A stretch of 64,000 nucleotides of DNA from Perca fluviatilis (Eukaryota; Chordata; Actinopteri; Perciformes; Percidae). Position numbers and translations under genes: made by a program. Positions 1-12,155 of the stretch are shown here, in pieces. Each line of letters starts with the position of its first letter. The stretch's first letter is position 1. A model generated the notes under the pieces. It was not told the DNA's origin. It searched no databases and saw nothing but the letters and a program-made list of their open reading frames with translations. Location: positions 5,139,050-5,203,049 of the forward strand of contig NC_053119.1 of the NCBI RefSeq assembly GCF_010015445.1, read 5' to 3'.

Positions 1-112
1 TTACTTTGGGCTCTTAGAACATGTGATGGGTATTTCTTATTTTCTGACATTTTACAGGTATTTGATGATTTAAATTTTTTTTTCCTGCAATCCTACAGTG
101 AAGCATCAAGAC

Positions 113-499
113 TAGGGGGTGGGAATCACCGGAGGCCTCGCGATACGATATCATCACGATACTTATGTCACGATACGATATTATTGCGATTTTAAACATA
201 TTGCAATATTCTGTGATATACTGCAATGTATTACCTTTTTTCCCACGTCAATTTCTTCCCAATTTCAAATGATGTCCCCAAAGGAACATTTTGTCAACAT
301 CTGTTTTATCTAAAAAGATAAATTTCTCTGTTTGTTGATCTCACTTCAATTTTATTGCTGCAAAATGTGATTGTCAAGCAGACAAACTGACCAACAAATA
401 TATCATAAAAGATCAATACTTGGCGTCTGTGTATCGATACAGTATTGCCACGAAAAATATCACGATACTATACTGTATCGATTTTTCCACCCAGCCTTA
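113..499. mobile_element. hAT-like MITE, 8-bp target duplication
   Basis: 387 bp, rich in CGATACGATAT motifs. Flanked by a perfect 8-bp duplication ATCAAGAC (105-112 and 500-507). An inverted copy of the same family sits at 54972-55358. Confidence 0.85.
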
Positions 500-526
500 A
501 TCAAGACACATTCAATGTGGTGATGT

Positions 527-917
527 TAACCCTTGTATTGTAATCGGGTCAAATTTGACCTGTTTTCTAAATGTCTACATCTTTTTAACTACCTAAAAAC
601 CCCCAAATAACATGGATGGTTCCATACAATGCGCTTCGCAAGTACAACAAAAGATCAGATCTTTTTTTACCTCAAGAATTAGACATAATTTCCTACAAAT
701 GAGATTTATTGACCATGAATTCCCAAAAAAAGAAAAACTAGTAATAAGATGGTGTTAGTGGTTTTTATACACAGAAGTGAAAAGAAGCGTTAAACGTGCC
801 AAAAAAGCGCCAAAAAATAATTGAAAAAAAGCGCCACAAGTGTCGAAAAAAAGAACATTTTCAGTTTTGGCCTGGGGAGGACGATGCATGGCCGAATGGA
901 AGACAACACAAGGGTTA
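527..917. mobile_element. piggyBac-like MITE (TTAA ends)
   Basis: Ends are TTAACCCTTGT and ACACAAGGGTTAA, inverted and flanked by TTAA, as expected for piggyBac-type non-autonomous elements. A partial relative is at 36226-36345 in a glg1 intron. Confidence 0.75.
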
Positions 918-983
918 AATAAAATGAAATAAAAGCAGACGTGACATTGAACTCCAGGTCAAGTTGTGAGTTCAAGGAGATTT

Positions 984-2220
984 TAGCCTGGCTGACACCA
1001 GAGCCTTCTCAGTTGGAACTGAGAGTGGGGGGATCTGGGGAAGCTTCATTCACAGCCCATTTCCAAAGGGGGCGTCACCAACGGACGCCGCTCAAATACC
1101 TCTGGGCGCATTGGATAGTCCTTCAACCAATCAGAGCAATGATCTGGGTGACGTAGCAGCGACAGCGGCATCAACGGGTTGCTGCGCTTCGGTGGCCGTC
1201 ATGTTGAATGTAAACAAAAAGCTGCTCGCCGTCGCTGCGCTATCGTCATCGTGTAAAGCCCGCCTCAACGGTTGTGATTGGTGTAGAGCCCGCCTCAACG
1301 GTTGTGATTGGTGTAGAGCCCGCCTCAACGGTTGTGATTGGTGTAAAGCCAGCCTCAACGGTTGTGATTGGTGTAGAGCCGCCTCAACGGTTGTGATTGG
1401 TGTAGAGCCCGCCTCAACGGTTGTGATTGGTGTAGAGCCCCGCCTCAATGGTTGTGATTGGTGTAGAGCCCGCCTCAACGGTTGTGATTGGTGTAGAGCC
1501 CGCCTCAACGGTTGTGATTGGTGTAGAGCCCGCCTCAACGGTTGTGATTGGTGTAAAGCCCGCCTCAACGGTTGTGATTGGTGTAGAGCCCGCCTCAACG
1601 GTTGTGATTGGTGTAAAGCCAGCCTCAACGGTTGTGATTGGTGTAGAGCCCGCCTCAACGGTTGTGATTGGTGTAAAGCCCGCCTCAACGGTTGTGATTG
1701 GTATAGAGCCCGCCTCAACGGTGTAAAGCCCGCCTCAACGGTTGTGATTGGTGTAGAGCCCGCCTCAACAGTTGTGATTGGTGTAGAGCCCGCCTCAACG
1801 GTTGTGATTGGTGTAGAGCCCGCCTCAACGGTTGTGATTGGTGTAAAGCCCGCCTCAACGGTTGTGATTGGTGTAGAGCCCGCCTCAACGGTTGTGATTG
1901 GTGTAAAGCCCGCCTCAAAGGTTGTGATTGGTGTAGAGCCCGCCTCAACGGTTGTGATTGGTGTAGAGCCAGCCTCAATGGTTGTGATTGGTGTAAAGCC
2001 AGCCTCAACGGTTGTGACTGGTGTAGAGCCCGCCTCAACGGTTGTGATTGGTGTAAAGCCCGCCTCAACGGTTGTGATTAGTGTAGAGCCCGCCTCAACG
2101 GTTGTGATTGGTGCCTCGATTTGGAGAAATTGGAAATGAGCTCGAATGGGCTCTTGGCCAGACTGACTTGCAGAGCAAATCTCAAATTTGCCGGAAGTTC
2201 GTCAGGGTTTTCCCAGGCTA
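984..2220. mobile_element. TIR element carrying a 30-bp minisatellite
   Basis: Left end TAGCCTGGCTGACACC, right end TTTTCCCAGGCTA, inverted. The interior is largely the array at 1251-2115. No transposase seen. Confidence 0.65.
1251..2115. repeat. 30-bp minisatellite, about 29 units
   Basis: Unit reads GTGTAGAGCCCGCCTCAACG then GTTGTGATTG. Units differ mainly at gtagagcc/gtaaagcc and cgcctc/agcctc. Three irregular units (near 1380, 1440 and 1720). Each unit holds ATTGG, a reverse CCAAT core. Open in several frames only because 30 is divisible by 3. Confidence 0.95.
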
Positions 2221-3958
2221 GACTTTCATACCATTCCTAAATATAATCAAACCACCGGCTGCGGGAGGGAAGATTACATTTAAATAAAAAAAAAACTAAA
2301 ACAATGGTGTGCGGTGATGTAAAGTGTACTGTGTGTAGTTAACAGGCTGAAACATGCAAAACCACAGACATGTCCTTTAATTCCTTCAGAGGAAACATTT
2401 GTTTGTGTCGGAGGATAATGAAAGTGTGACTGGATTTATTAATGTTTCCATGGTTACAGTTAAATTGTAGTGTAGCGTCTATCTGTAGATGAGGTGAACC
2501 CACAATAGTAGTATTGCAATCGCTGTGTGCTGTTTTACTGCTGCTGAGACAAAAACAAAGAGTGTTATTTTGTTTTAAACCATTTTTCTTTCAGAAATAC
2601 AGATTAAAAGGGAGACAGTCAAGAATTCGGCTAAGATTTGCTCCACAGATCTCTTTTAAAATAAGAGCTCTCTTTACTTCATAGAAAAAACTTTAGTAAA
2701 TTAAAGGGACAGTTCAGATGTTTTGAGTGTGTGGTGTTATGAGCTACTTCTCCTTAGTCAGTGTGTTGGCTACAATAGATGGCGGTCGGCACGCACCCAG
2801 TTTGGAGAAGCAGGCAGGAGAACCGAGAAAAGGCTAAAGTCTGGTTTATGGTCCTGCGGAGTCTCCACAAAGAGCTTTTGACATAGTGTATGTAAGTGGC
2901 CTGAAGGTTATACTTGCGCGTTGGCGTTTGCGTTGACCTTTTGAATAGCAGGGATGCCAAATAGCAGTTTGATTGGTTGGGGTTAGGCATTGACCTTGAG
3001 TGGTTAAGGTTAAGATAGCCGACTGGTCAGGGGATAGGACCTGAACAAATGGGGTTATGTTCCCAGACAGCAAAATGTATTTGGGCCAGATTTGGACCAG
3101 GTCTTCATTAGCATTTGGCGCAGATCCGGACCTGGGCCGGGCTCATTCGTTCCAGAATTGGCCCTGTACAGTTATTAATGCCATGATGTGTGGTGCGGAT
3201 CTGGCCCAGACTCATATTTTACATCTGGGGCTCATCTGGCAATTTGTAATTTGTAATTTTCAAAATAGTTTTTATTTTTTATTTTAAAAAGGCAAAAGAG
3301 AAAACTACAGCATGAACAACCATCTGACGTGAATCCAGATGCACAAAAAGAGAAAAAGCATATGATTAAAGATCATTGTTAATTATTCAAATTACAAAAA
3401 AAAAAAAATATATATATATAAAATCAAGTAACCTAATGTGAACACTGCGCCTACTGTAGGTATATTTACTGCTCATTAGTTGGGTGAGACCGGGCACGGC
3501 GTCCACCCCCGCAGTCACAAGGCAGATGTGATGGCTATTGATTTATCTCCGTGTCCGTGGCTTTGTCAGACATGCGATTCTTCCTCATTGCTCCTGTAAG
3601 ACGTAGCCTACAAAAAGCACACAAAGCAAAGAAACAAACAGTATGTTAGATTAAGTATTCAAAGATTATTTATTACATGACATTATAGTAAAATGCTTGC
3701 ACAAATAGGCTAAATGTGACGTGATGTTTAGTGAGTGAATGAGTGAGAGAGTGATTAAGTAAAGACTAACAAAACTAACAAAAGACGGTTAGCCTAGTGG
3801 GTAGCGCTAACAAACGATTTTGCAGCTAACACACAATGGACACGATATTCAGTAATTTTGGTGAATAATAAGCAAAGATCACTGATTCAGCCTTAAAGCC
3901 TGTTCACATTAGTTGTGGATGTTTAAAAGAACCTATAGCTACTACAACCATAGCCTAG
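2221..3958. other. intergenic, no gene seen
   Basis: AT-rich. 2700-2830 and 3060-3250 read like dispersed fish repeats (the latter CCAGATTTGGACC-rich, with echoes at 5720-5900). A short A/TA tract lies at 3399-3421. Nothing coding. Confidence 0.5.
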
Positions 3959-5483
3959 CTATAGACCCCTTGCAAACACGTGACCACGACCACGTGACGA
4001 CGCCATGACGGACGGCAAAATCACCGGAAGCACAAGCTAAATAGTGTAATAGACGAGCGGAAAGTTTCATTAGTTTTAAATAAATAACACTAAATAAAAT
4101 GTAATAATAATAATTATACTATCTTCTTCTTCAGACATTGTTTAAATTCACCTACCCTGGTCCCTGTCTCGATCCTGCCGGTATCTAGCTTGCCCCGCTA
4201 GCCGTTAGCCGTTAGCTGCCGTCCGGTGAGTGTAGTCAGCCAGGCTTCTGTGATAATCATCCCAATAACAATCCATGGAGCGGTGGTGGTGTGGCTATGT
4301 CTTCCAGTTACTGAAGGCTAGCTTTAGCTTGCGCGCAGGCACAAGTTCATCTTTCCGTTGCCCCTCTGTCTGTCTTGTTCTTTCCAACTCTTGAGGCTAG
4401 TTCTTCCGTCTATACTACCGATTCAAATAAATAAGGACGACCATATAACTCAAAGAGCTGCTCTTCCCTGTTGTTGTATATCTGCTATATTCTCCATAGT
4501 TATGTTACTCCAAGCTTCTTCCCTTGTAAACAAATCTGCTCTACTCTTACACTCTTCTCACGCTCTCGATCGGCACAATACTGTTTACCTTTTTTTTTGG
4601 GGGAATACACTTCAATAGCAGTGACGCGACCTGTCCTCTGGAGGACATAGCCACACACACACCGTGGAGTTATTATTGGGATGATTATCACAGAAGCCTG
4701 TCTGAATAAACTCACAGGACGGCAGCTAGCAGCGACGGCTATCAGCTAGCAGGGCAAGCTAGCTACAGCGCGATGCACCGTTGTTCACTGGCTGAGCCGA
4801 TGCAACTCTCTAATGGATGCCTGAACGCATCCCAGCTCTGGGAAATAATTCATCACACGCTAATTCATGCAGTAAATCGGGTCGGCCTATGATTAGTATT
4901 AACCACACATAATGTAACATCTAGCCATTGTCTTATCTGTGATTCTATTCCGCGTTGATCCGTGGATATTTCGACAGCGGCTGGTCGGCTAACGGGGTAG
5001 GAGCTCCGCAAGCGCATTTAATTCAGTTGTTTGGCCTTTTTGAAGCTAGTTTCCGTGCCATGTCATCTTTAATTTAACCAATATTTTTTGTATGCGTGTT
5101 AAGTTAAATGATCAAGGGAACGGCTTACTTTTTGGGATATGTAGGTCAGTGAATAACCGATGATAGTTATGTGGGACCTGTTAGCAGGAACAGCTGGTTA
5201 GCACGGCAGCTAGCTGGGTGAGGAAGTTTTATTATTATTATTATTTATCAGTCATTTAAAACAGAAAGGCAATACATACACATGCTTGTGTTGGTGAGGA
5301 TTACTCTGCAGATTGTGTATGTGACTCGTGAGAACAAGAACAGCAAACCATACACAGTATATAAGCAGCGAACACGTTCTATTTTGACTTGCCGTCCATC
5401 TACAGAATAGCTCTTCCGCCGTCCGTCATGGCGTTCATAATTCGCGGGAGTAGAGTGTGACGTCACGTGCAAAGGGTCTATAG
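3959..5483. mobile_element. 1.5-kb TIR element with a nested palindrome
   Basis: Termini CTATAGACCCCTTGCA and TGCAAAGGGTCTATAG are inverted. A second inverted pair inside (4196-4312 against 4641-4733, sharing CTTCTGTGATAATCATCCC) gives a hairpin within a hairpin. No transposase. Confidence 0.7.
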
Positions 5484-6358
5484 GTCTACTAGCCTACCCA
5501 GCGTATTGTCTGACACGTCTCTGGTTGTCAGAATGTCAGTGTAAACTAAGTTTGTAAACGTTTATGTTTAGCCTATACATATTTAACAGATTAACATGAC
5601 ATCAACAGCAGTTTACTTTTACAATTTTACTTGTATAATGCACTTACCAATAATCACAAAGACGGTGCAGCCTGCAGTCTTCCTCTCTGCATTTCAAATA
5701 GAGTTGCGGGAAAAAAGCGTTCCGTTAGTTGTGGCGCATCTGGTCTGCGCAGCTCCTGTGGATCCGGCCCACATCATGATGTATTAGAACGGGCCCACAC
5801 CCGCCGAGCGGACTCAATTCAGTTGTGGCACGTCCGGTCTGCGCAGCTCCCGTGGATCCGGCCCGCACTAGCAGGGCGGACACGTGGCGCGTCTGGTCTG
5901 CACATATTTGTGATATAGCAAATCAAAACACAAACAAAGTCTTTAGTGCAGCTTTACTGAAAAACTCACTAGAGTACAATATTAAATGAATTAATGAATT
6001 AAACTGTTTTCAGGCTGAAATCTCATATCAACCTGTATTGGTTTCAATATAACCACTAAACTAAGATGTATTAAACAAAAATATGTTTATTTTCTTTTTA
6101 TCTTTAGTTTGCAACCCAAAGTTATACTAATCGCTGTCTGGTAGTTCTAAAAATCATTATGAATTAAAGTTTTTAGGCCTATAGAGCAAACCTAAGTACT
6201 TCTAATTTGACATGTATTTATCCAATTTGTTACCTGATATGGGAAACATATATCACATTCTATAATTTATGACAAAAACTATATCAAAATTATTGCTGAA
6301 CCTAAACTGTACATGCACAACTCCTGTTTTTCTCTTATCTCGGAGAGTGTGTGTTGTG

Positions 6359-6443
<85 letters not shown>

Positions 6444-7043
6444 GCTGTGGCCTTGCTGCTCTGTAAGCTTAGTCTACAGTGAGGGGTTACCAGTTGGTCC
6501 TCACACAATGGTGTGTCTGCTGGGTGCATCTCACCCAAGTCCAATGTGTGGAGGTGCTGTAAACGAAATCTCAAAAGGGTGACAGGTTAAGTCGCTTGCG
6601 CGTGCACATTCTATACCTCAGTACAATAAGCAGAGCTTCTGTCAAATGTAGGCATGTTGCATTTTGAATGCAAACCACTATACTTGAGATATTGGTTGGA
6701 ATTCTCCATTTTGGAATTATTTCAGTGAGTAGGGCTTTGGCTACTACACTGCCTGACAGTAGTCTTGATAAAAAAAAATCACTTGTGAACCAATGTTGCT
6801 TCACCATTGTGAAACAATTGTTTTTCCCTCAAATGTATTTCCATCATACTAATCATCCCCCCTTTTACACATGGTTTTTAACCTATGTGTCAACTTTGCA
6901 AAATTTGGAAAGAAAAAGCTGGATAGCCTTCTGTTTAGGAAAAATTAGCTCTACTGCTTGTACTGAGAGATGAGATGGCAGAGGTCCAGATCGGATAGCA
7001 TCAGAATCAGGTACAACAGAGAATCCCACCCGGTTCAGGCCAG
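5484..7043. other. intergenic, no gene; (GT)n at 6356-6442
   Basis: Includes a repeat remnant at 5700-5900 (two CTGGTCTGCGCAGCTCC blocks) and an 87-bp (GT)n. The ORFs across the GT tract are repeat artefacts. 6443-7043 shows nothing. Confidence 0.6.
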
Positions 7044-7133
7044 TAACCTAACTTAGTCTCCGACTGTCTTATTTGTTTCACTTTACTAAACTCTCAAAAC
7101 TTTACCCCTGCTGCAAAGGAAACTTCCACTACA
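7044..7133 (+). mobile_element. truncated LTR end, inverted relative to 10059-10510
   Basis: 90 bp matching the last part of the LTR at 10059-10510 but on the opposite strand; ends ..CTTCCACTACA. The rest of the element is missing. Confidence 0.7.
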
Positions 7134-7206
7134 GTCCTCTCTCACTGAAAGTGGTTTTGCTCTGAAAGTAAATCTAATCATGAGTCTGGTTAAGAAATGA
7201 TCCAAA

Positions 7207-8470
7207 AATTCAATTTACATTCCCCATTTTCTTCCTTTATACTAACTGCAAATCATGATTTGGTCATTTCCTACAAATGTCATGCACCTGGACCTCTGGC
7301 ACCTTGACACAGAGAGAAACACTGTGACCCTGACAACAACAAGAACAGGCATACCAACCAGACAAAGAAGAAATGTAGAGGAATGAAGACAGTGGAGTGG
7401 GTGCTTGATTGTCTGAGTTGCAGATGTGTGTGTCTGCATGAAGACGGGGAAGTAAAACTGCCGGTGCAACCGAGAAGAAGAAGAATCACAACTCTGTGAC
7501 TCAGTAAATACCCAATATTAGCATGATTGTGAGCAAATTTGCATTTATATTGTTGAAAAGCGTTGAGTCAGGTGATTTTTCTTCTTTCCTTCAATCATAA
7601 CTATGTTTTTTGTTATTTTGTGACTTTGGTGAATCCCAACTAAACCTTAAAAACACCAAAGTCACACAATAACACAGACAAACTAACTGACAGAGGCAGC
7701 GGTAGAGCAGCAACTCCCGTGTTCTGCCAGGTACAATGACTGTTTTTGTCAAAGGAGTCTGGTGGCTTTGAAGGGAGCAGAGATAACGGCTTTAGTTCCC
7801 TGTCGTAAAGGGCTGTCTGACCCCGATTCTCCACTGGGCGCGTCTGGGCTGCGTTCTGGTTTTGTTCCGTCCTCCGCAACGTGCCATACCACACCGGGAG
7901 CGTCTCAGAAGCAGAGCGTCTTGCTGCCCAACTCGCATATTATATAGTGTAAGTACTTTACAGAAAAATCTGGTGTTTATTAAGCTAGTATATATATATA
8001 TACACAGTACAGTACAGTATACCCACTGCAATACATTAGACTACACCACTGGTATCTACCTTCCACTCCAAGCACTCCTACAGTTAAACTCAATGCCTTC
8101 TCTTTTCTGGCGTTGTCCTGATAAAATAGATCTGTGATGTCATATTATGTTATTCCATCTCCAAGATCTTAAAGGGGTGATAGAATGATTATATAGGGTA
8201 TTTCACACTGTTCCTTATGGTCTCCTAATGGGGTATGTAACATTAGTTGGGCTGAAAATGACCTGGTTGATATTTTATTGGCCCTTATGCATCCCTGTGT
8301 TTTGGCCCTATTTGTAACAAGAGCTTTTCTTCCAAATATGGTATGGTCATGAATATTTAGATGAGCTGCGCGCTGATTGGTTGAGTGACTTGCCATACGC
8401 ACATATTAGAGACGCGCGCTGATTGGTTGAGCGAATCCCCAATACACACACATTAGAGAAGCGACAGAAT
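7207..8470. repeat. copy 1 of an inverted duplication (partner 19431-20073)
   Basis: Block A (7207-7520) and block B (8171-8400) match 19733-20073 and 19431-19645 in reverse order and on the opposite strand. Between them, 7627-7722 has its own inverted relative at 12484-12600. No protein gene here. Confidence 0.8.
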
Positions 8471-8738
8471 CTCATATTCCAGACACTGCAATGTTTCATT
8501 ACCAAATTCACTTCTGAGACTTTTTTAAGCGAGAAATCAACTATATAAAGCTGAAATATGGGCCGTTTTACAAAAATTGATGGCTAATTGCAAATTTGGT
8601 AAGATGTGTCGGACTTTAGGAGCTCCACACAGTCTGACGAGAAAGCGGCAGCCTGCTGGGCTCCATACCCAGCGCAAAGTCACCCTTTGTGGATACTGCA
8701 TACGGGGCTCCCCGCTAGCTGCCCGGCATAACTATAAT

Positions 8739-9175
8739 ATATTTACGGTTTGAATTTCGTCACGCCACTTTGATTTTAAGGCATTTTTATGAACGCGAGG
8801 CATCTTTGTAGGACGAGCAGCTGCTTGCAATATGTCCCATTCATTACAATGGGGAAATACCGCAGCTAGCTAGCTACACTGTCGCCATAACTATATTTAC
8901 AGTTTGAATTTCGTCACGCCACTTATATAACATCATTCCTCAATGTCTTATAAAGCTAACCGTTGTGTCCGATTTGATTTTAAGGCATTTTTATGAACGC
9001 AAGGCGTCTTTGTAGGACCAGCAGCTGCTTGCTATATGTCCCATTCATTACAATGGGGAAATACCACAGCTAGCTAGCTACACTGTCGCCATAACAAAAT
9101 TATATTTACAATAGTTTGAATTTCGTCACGCCACTTATATTACATCATTCCCCAATGTCTTATAAAGCTAACCGT
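8739..9175. repeat. tandem duplication, about 203-bp unit
   Basis: Two and a bit copies of a unit with GATTTTAAGGCATTTTTATG, CCCATTCATTACAATGGGG and GCTAGCTAGCTACACTGTCG. The flanking 8500-8640 block recurs at 12960-13090. Confidence 0.85.
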
Positions 9176-9180
9176 TATGA

Positions 9181-10058
9181 GGAGGTTATTGGTGTGTGTG
9201 TTTTTGCATTCTTTCCCTGAATCACTACCTCTTTTATCCATAGGCCTATGTTACAACATTCTTTGTTTTTCCTGTACTCAGTAGCTTTAAATCCTCTGTC
9301 TTAAGTTTGTCTTTTTTCATTAGTTGTACCTCTTGTTCTTCTAATTCCTGTTTCAATCAATTTTGCCCGAACTTAAAGGAAACCCAAAATTATTCGACAA
9401 ATACGGCAGACACCCTAGACATTCTGAACCATATTTCTTTCACCATCTCATCCACCACGGCTCCCGTGTGACTGGGATCTTGCTCGATCCGTTACCCATT
9501 TTATTAGGAAAAGCACTTCTTTATACTTATAGTCGTCACTACAAGGCCAGGCTCTATTTTATTTCAGAAAACCCACGCACAAAAACCGAACAGTTTCTGA
9601 AAAACTGTTTATTAGATTTACTTCAAAATCTAAAATCACACCCGTGTGGAGAGATATCTGGTTTAAAATTACCGCAAGAATGATCACAAATGTAATTATC
9701 CAAATTTATAAACAAAAAAAACCCAAAATGGTTTTTATATACAAAAACCCCAAAATGGTTATTAATCTATTTCAGTTTCCGACGTCAGTATTTGTTTCTG
9801 GATTTTTCAAAAGCCAATTCAAATCACTCTTAAATTCATGTAGAGTTCTGCTTACCCTGCTGCTTGAAATTGCTTCCGTCTTAAAGATCATGGTTGGAGT
9901 CAATAGAGCCCTCCGTGGTTTCTGATCCTCTCTCTCTGAATGCTTTTCGAGCGAGGTAGAGGCGAAGATCGTTGGATCTCGGATCGCAAGTCCTCAGTCA
10001 ACCACGGAGTCTCTTTTATCTGACTCTTGCACATGATCCCCACTTCTGACACCAGGTT
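9181..10058 (-). mobile_element. probable LTR-retroelement internal remnant
   Basis: Follows the LTR on the minus strand. A TGGTGTCAGAAGTGGGG motif (about 10038-10054, minus) fits a tRNA primer-binding site. No recognisable gag or pol survives; an open frame on the + strand (9363-9683) matches nothing I know. Confidence 0.45.
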
Positions 10059-10510
10059 TGTAGTGGAAGTTTCCTTTGCAGCAGAGTTTAGTAAAGTGAA
10101 ACAAATAAGACAGTCGGAGACTAAACCAAGTTAGGTTTTTATATTTTATTAAAAATATATTTGCAAATATAGGAGCAACATGATTTCACAAAAGGCACAG
10201 CAGCCCAGTGTGGAGTCAGTCCCTCCAATGAGTGAACAGAACACCAGGCTTATATGCATCTTCAGAGTGACAGCACACATGCACTTGGATTATTATGATG
10301 CTATAATTTTTACAGGCAATCTGATGCACATGAAGACAATCAGAAGAGACATCTTGGGGCCATTTCGCCTCCTCCTCCCTGTATGACTGTCATCCCTCAG
10401 TTATATCTCAAACAGCATGGGAAAACTAGAGATAGTTTTAGGGTGACCTTGCACCTTTATCGGTTCAGGCGAACAGTGCTCACATAATGTTCCAGACTGG
10501 ATGTCTTACA
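10059..10510 (-). mobile_element. LTR, 452 bp, minus orientation
   Basis: Minus strand runs TGTAAGAC...CACTACA, i.e. TG..CA ends. It contains GCATATAAG (TATA, about 10249-10257) and AATAAA (10145-10150), in the order U3-R-U5, and is followed by a primer-binding-site-like motif. Class (Gypsy or retrovirus-like) not resolved. Confidence 0.65.
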
Positions 10511-10716
10511 AAGTTAGAATCAAAATCTACATGTGGGAAATGAGATAGACTCTTTCAGCATTTTTGAGAGAATTAAAGTACAAATAAAACATAAAAAATA
10601 TAAGGAATTATGCTTAAATGTAATTTTACCATTACAAGACAGTTACATGAGGAGATCCTGGAACACTACCACTTCAACCAGCTGCTGCCTAACTTTCAGA
10701 GAACAGGGAGACTGAG

Positions 10717-11534
10717 GCCCCGTCCACACGTACCAAAACGATCTTTTTTTTACCCGTCTTCCCTGGATTCGTTTCAAGAAAAGTTGCGTCCAAACGAATC
10801 CACTTGTAAATGACTCAACACGCTACTTCATATTCCAGGCCTATAGGCGGCGCTGTTTCTGCTACAGAAATTCACCAAAAATGGAGAAGAAGAGCATAGT
10901 CATTTCCACTTCCTATCATAACATGACTAGATTATAACGTTCTCTTAATACATCCGTGGACTATAATCACTTTCACCACTGCTCATTTTATAAAGGCTGC
11001 CGCAAGAAAACGTCTTTGTTTACATTGTATAATGTGCTGTTGGATTGCCTTTTATTTTGCATGATTGCAGCGCGCTAGTAGTGAGCTAACGTTAGCGCGC
11101 TAACGTTAGCTAGCTCTAACATCGGCGGTCAAACAAACATCAATGATCCATGAATGACGTTGGCTACATAACATTAGCAATATATCTTGTGTAGAATCCA
11201 GAGGGAAGGGTCAGGGAGCAGAGACACAGTATTTAGATGAAGTGAGCTGGTGTAACCATGGAGATGGGACATGCTGGCTTAGCTTTAACGCAGTTGTGTG
11301 CGTCAGCGGCCGTGGGAGAGGGTGTAAAAGAGGGGTGTGGCGATGACATCATCGATACGGATCCGTATTCACCGTCCATACGAAGCCAAACGAGAGCAGT
11401 TTTCGGATTTTTTCACCCTGAGACCAGGTTTCAAAAAAGTGCGTTTTCTTGCAGGATTCGTCTGGACGGTCGGCCCAAACGATGCAAAACATGTGCGTTT
11501 GCACAAAAAAACGTTTCCGTGTGGACGGCCCCTG
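10717..11534. mobile_element. TIR element in the TRIM pseudogene leader
   Basis: Ends are inverted: GGCCCCGTCCACACG at the left and CGTGTGGACGGCCCC at the right, with further inverted similarity inwards (gatccgtattcaccg, aaaacgtttccg). No transposase, so non-autonomous. Short ORFs inside are not convincing. Confidence 0.7.
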
Positions 11535-11688
11535 AGCCATCTGCCTGCTTTGTTTTCTGCTTCACTCAGAAGCTTCCAGATCAAAGGAAGATCTCTGCTG
11601 TCCTGAAGTCTTTAAAGATCCTGTCCTCCTGTCATGTAGCCACAGCTTCTGTAAAGACTGTCTGCAGACAGACTGATCTTATGAAGTG

Positions 11689-12084
11689 GCGTATGTATGA
11701 CACGCCAATTCTTACGCCATTTTTGGCGTGTTATCAAGACACATACTGACTTTTTAGCGTGTTTATCAACGCCGTTTGGCCTCCATTGACTTACATTACC
11801 TTGAGATTGCGTGTGAATTCACGTCGTAGCGAGTAGTATAAAGGGCGAAAATCCGCATAGGGAGGTTGGTCGGGGGGGGTGGATGGGTCAAACACAGGAC
11901 TTTCAGCCAGGAGACCGGGGATCATGTCCCACGTGTCACGTTTCCTAAACTCAATCGTTGCTTTCTTCTTTTCCTAAACCCAACCTGTCCGCTGAATACG
12001 GTGCTCAAAATGCGTACAGATAACACGCCACTTGGCTTAAGAAAGTGGGCGTGTATGTTTACGCAAAGTCATGATGTCATGTTG
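11689..12084. mobile_element. second MITE inside the TRIM pseudogene RING
   Basis: Interrupts the RING between CRQTD and QNWC. The ends carry loosely inverted AAGTGGCGT..ACACGCCA motifs (11693-11720 and 12017-12035). A related piece with gtagggaggaggtcg follows at 12190-12245. Confidence 0.6.
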
Positions 12085-12155
12085 CTGCAGAACTGGTGTA
12101 CTGAGCAACAAATCAAAGAGTGTCCAGTTTGTAAGAGAAGATCTTCGAAGAGGCG

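Larger units (their letters stand above)
10637..12155 (+). pseudogene. TRIM35-like pseudogene split by two MITE insertions
   Basis: Three blocks, in order, match the TRIM gene at 20.2-20.6 kb: the leader (10637-10716, cf. 20227-20275), the RING first half (11563-11688, cf. 20398-20500) and the RING second half (12085-12155, QNWCTEQQIKECPVCKRR). The ATG is AAG, about 10 bp is missing after CTCTGCTGT, and everything past the RING is gone. The gaps are filled by two repeat elements (10717-11534 and 11689-12084). Dead copy. Confidence 0.8.

Noticed and set aside
1251..2115. CRISPR-like array
   Set aside because: Head-to-tail units without unique spacers, in a fish genome.
1111..2139. 342-codon + ORF and minus ORFs across the minisatellite
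   Set aside because: Open only because the 30-bp unit contains no stop in these frames; all frames give peptide repeats and no flanking gene structure exists.
9363..9683. 106-codon + ORF
   Set aside because: No family recognised and antisense to the presumed retroelement interior; not enough to call a gene.
11258..11749. 163-codon + ORF
   Set aside because: Runs from the TIR element into the frame-shifted TRIM pseudogene; composite without coding character.
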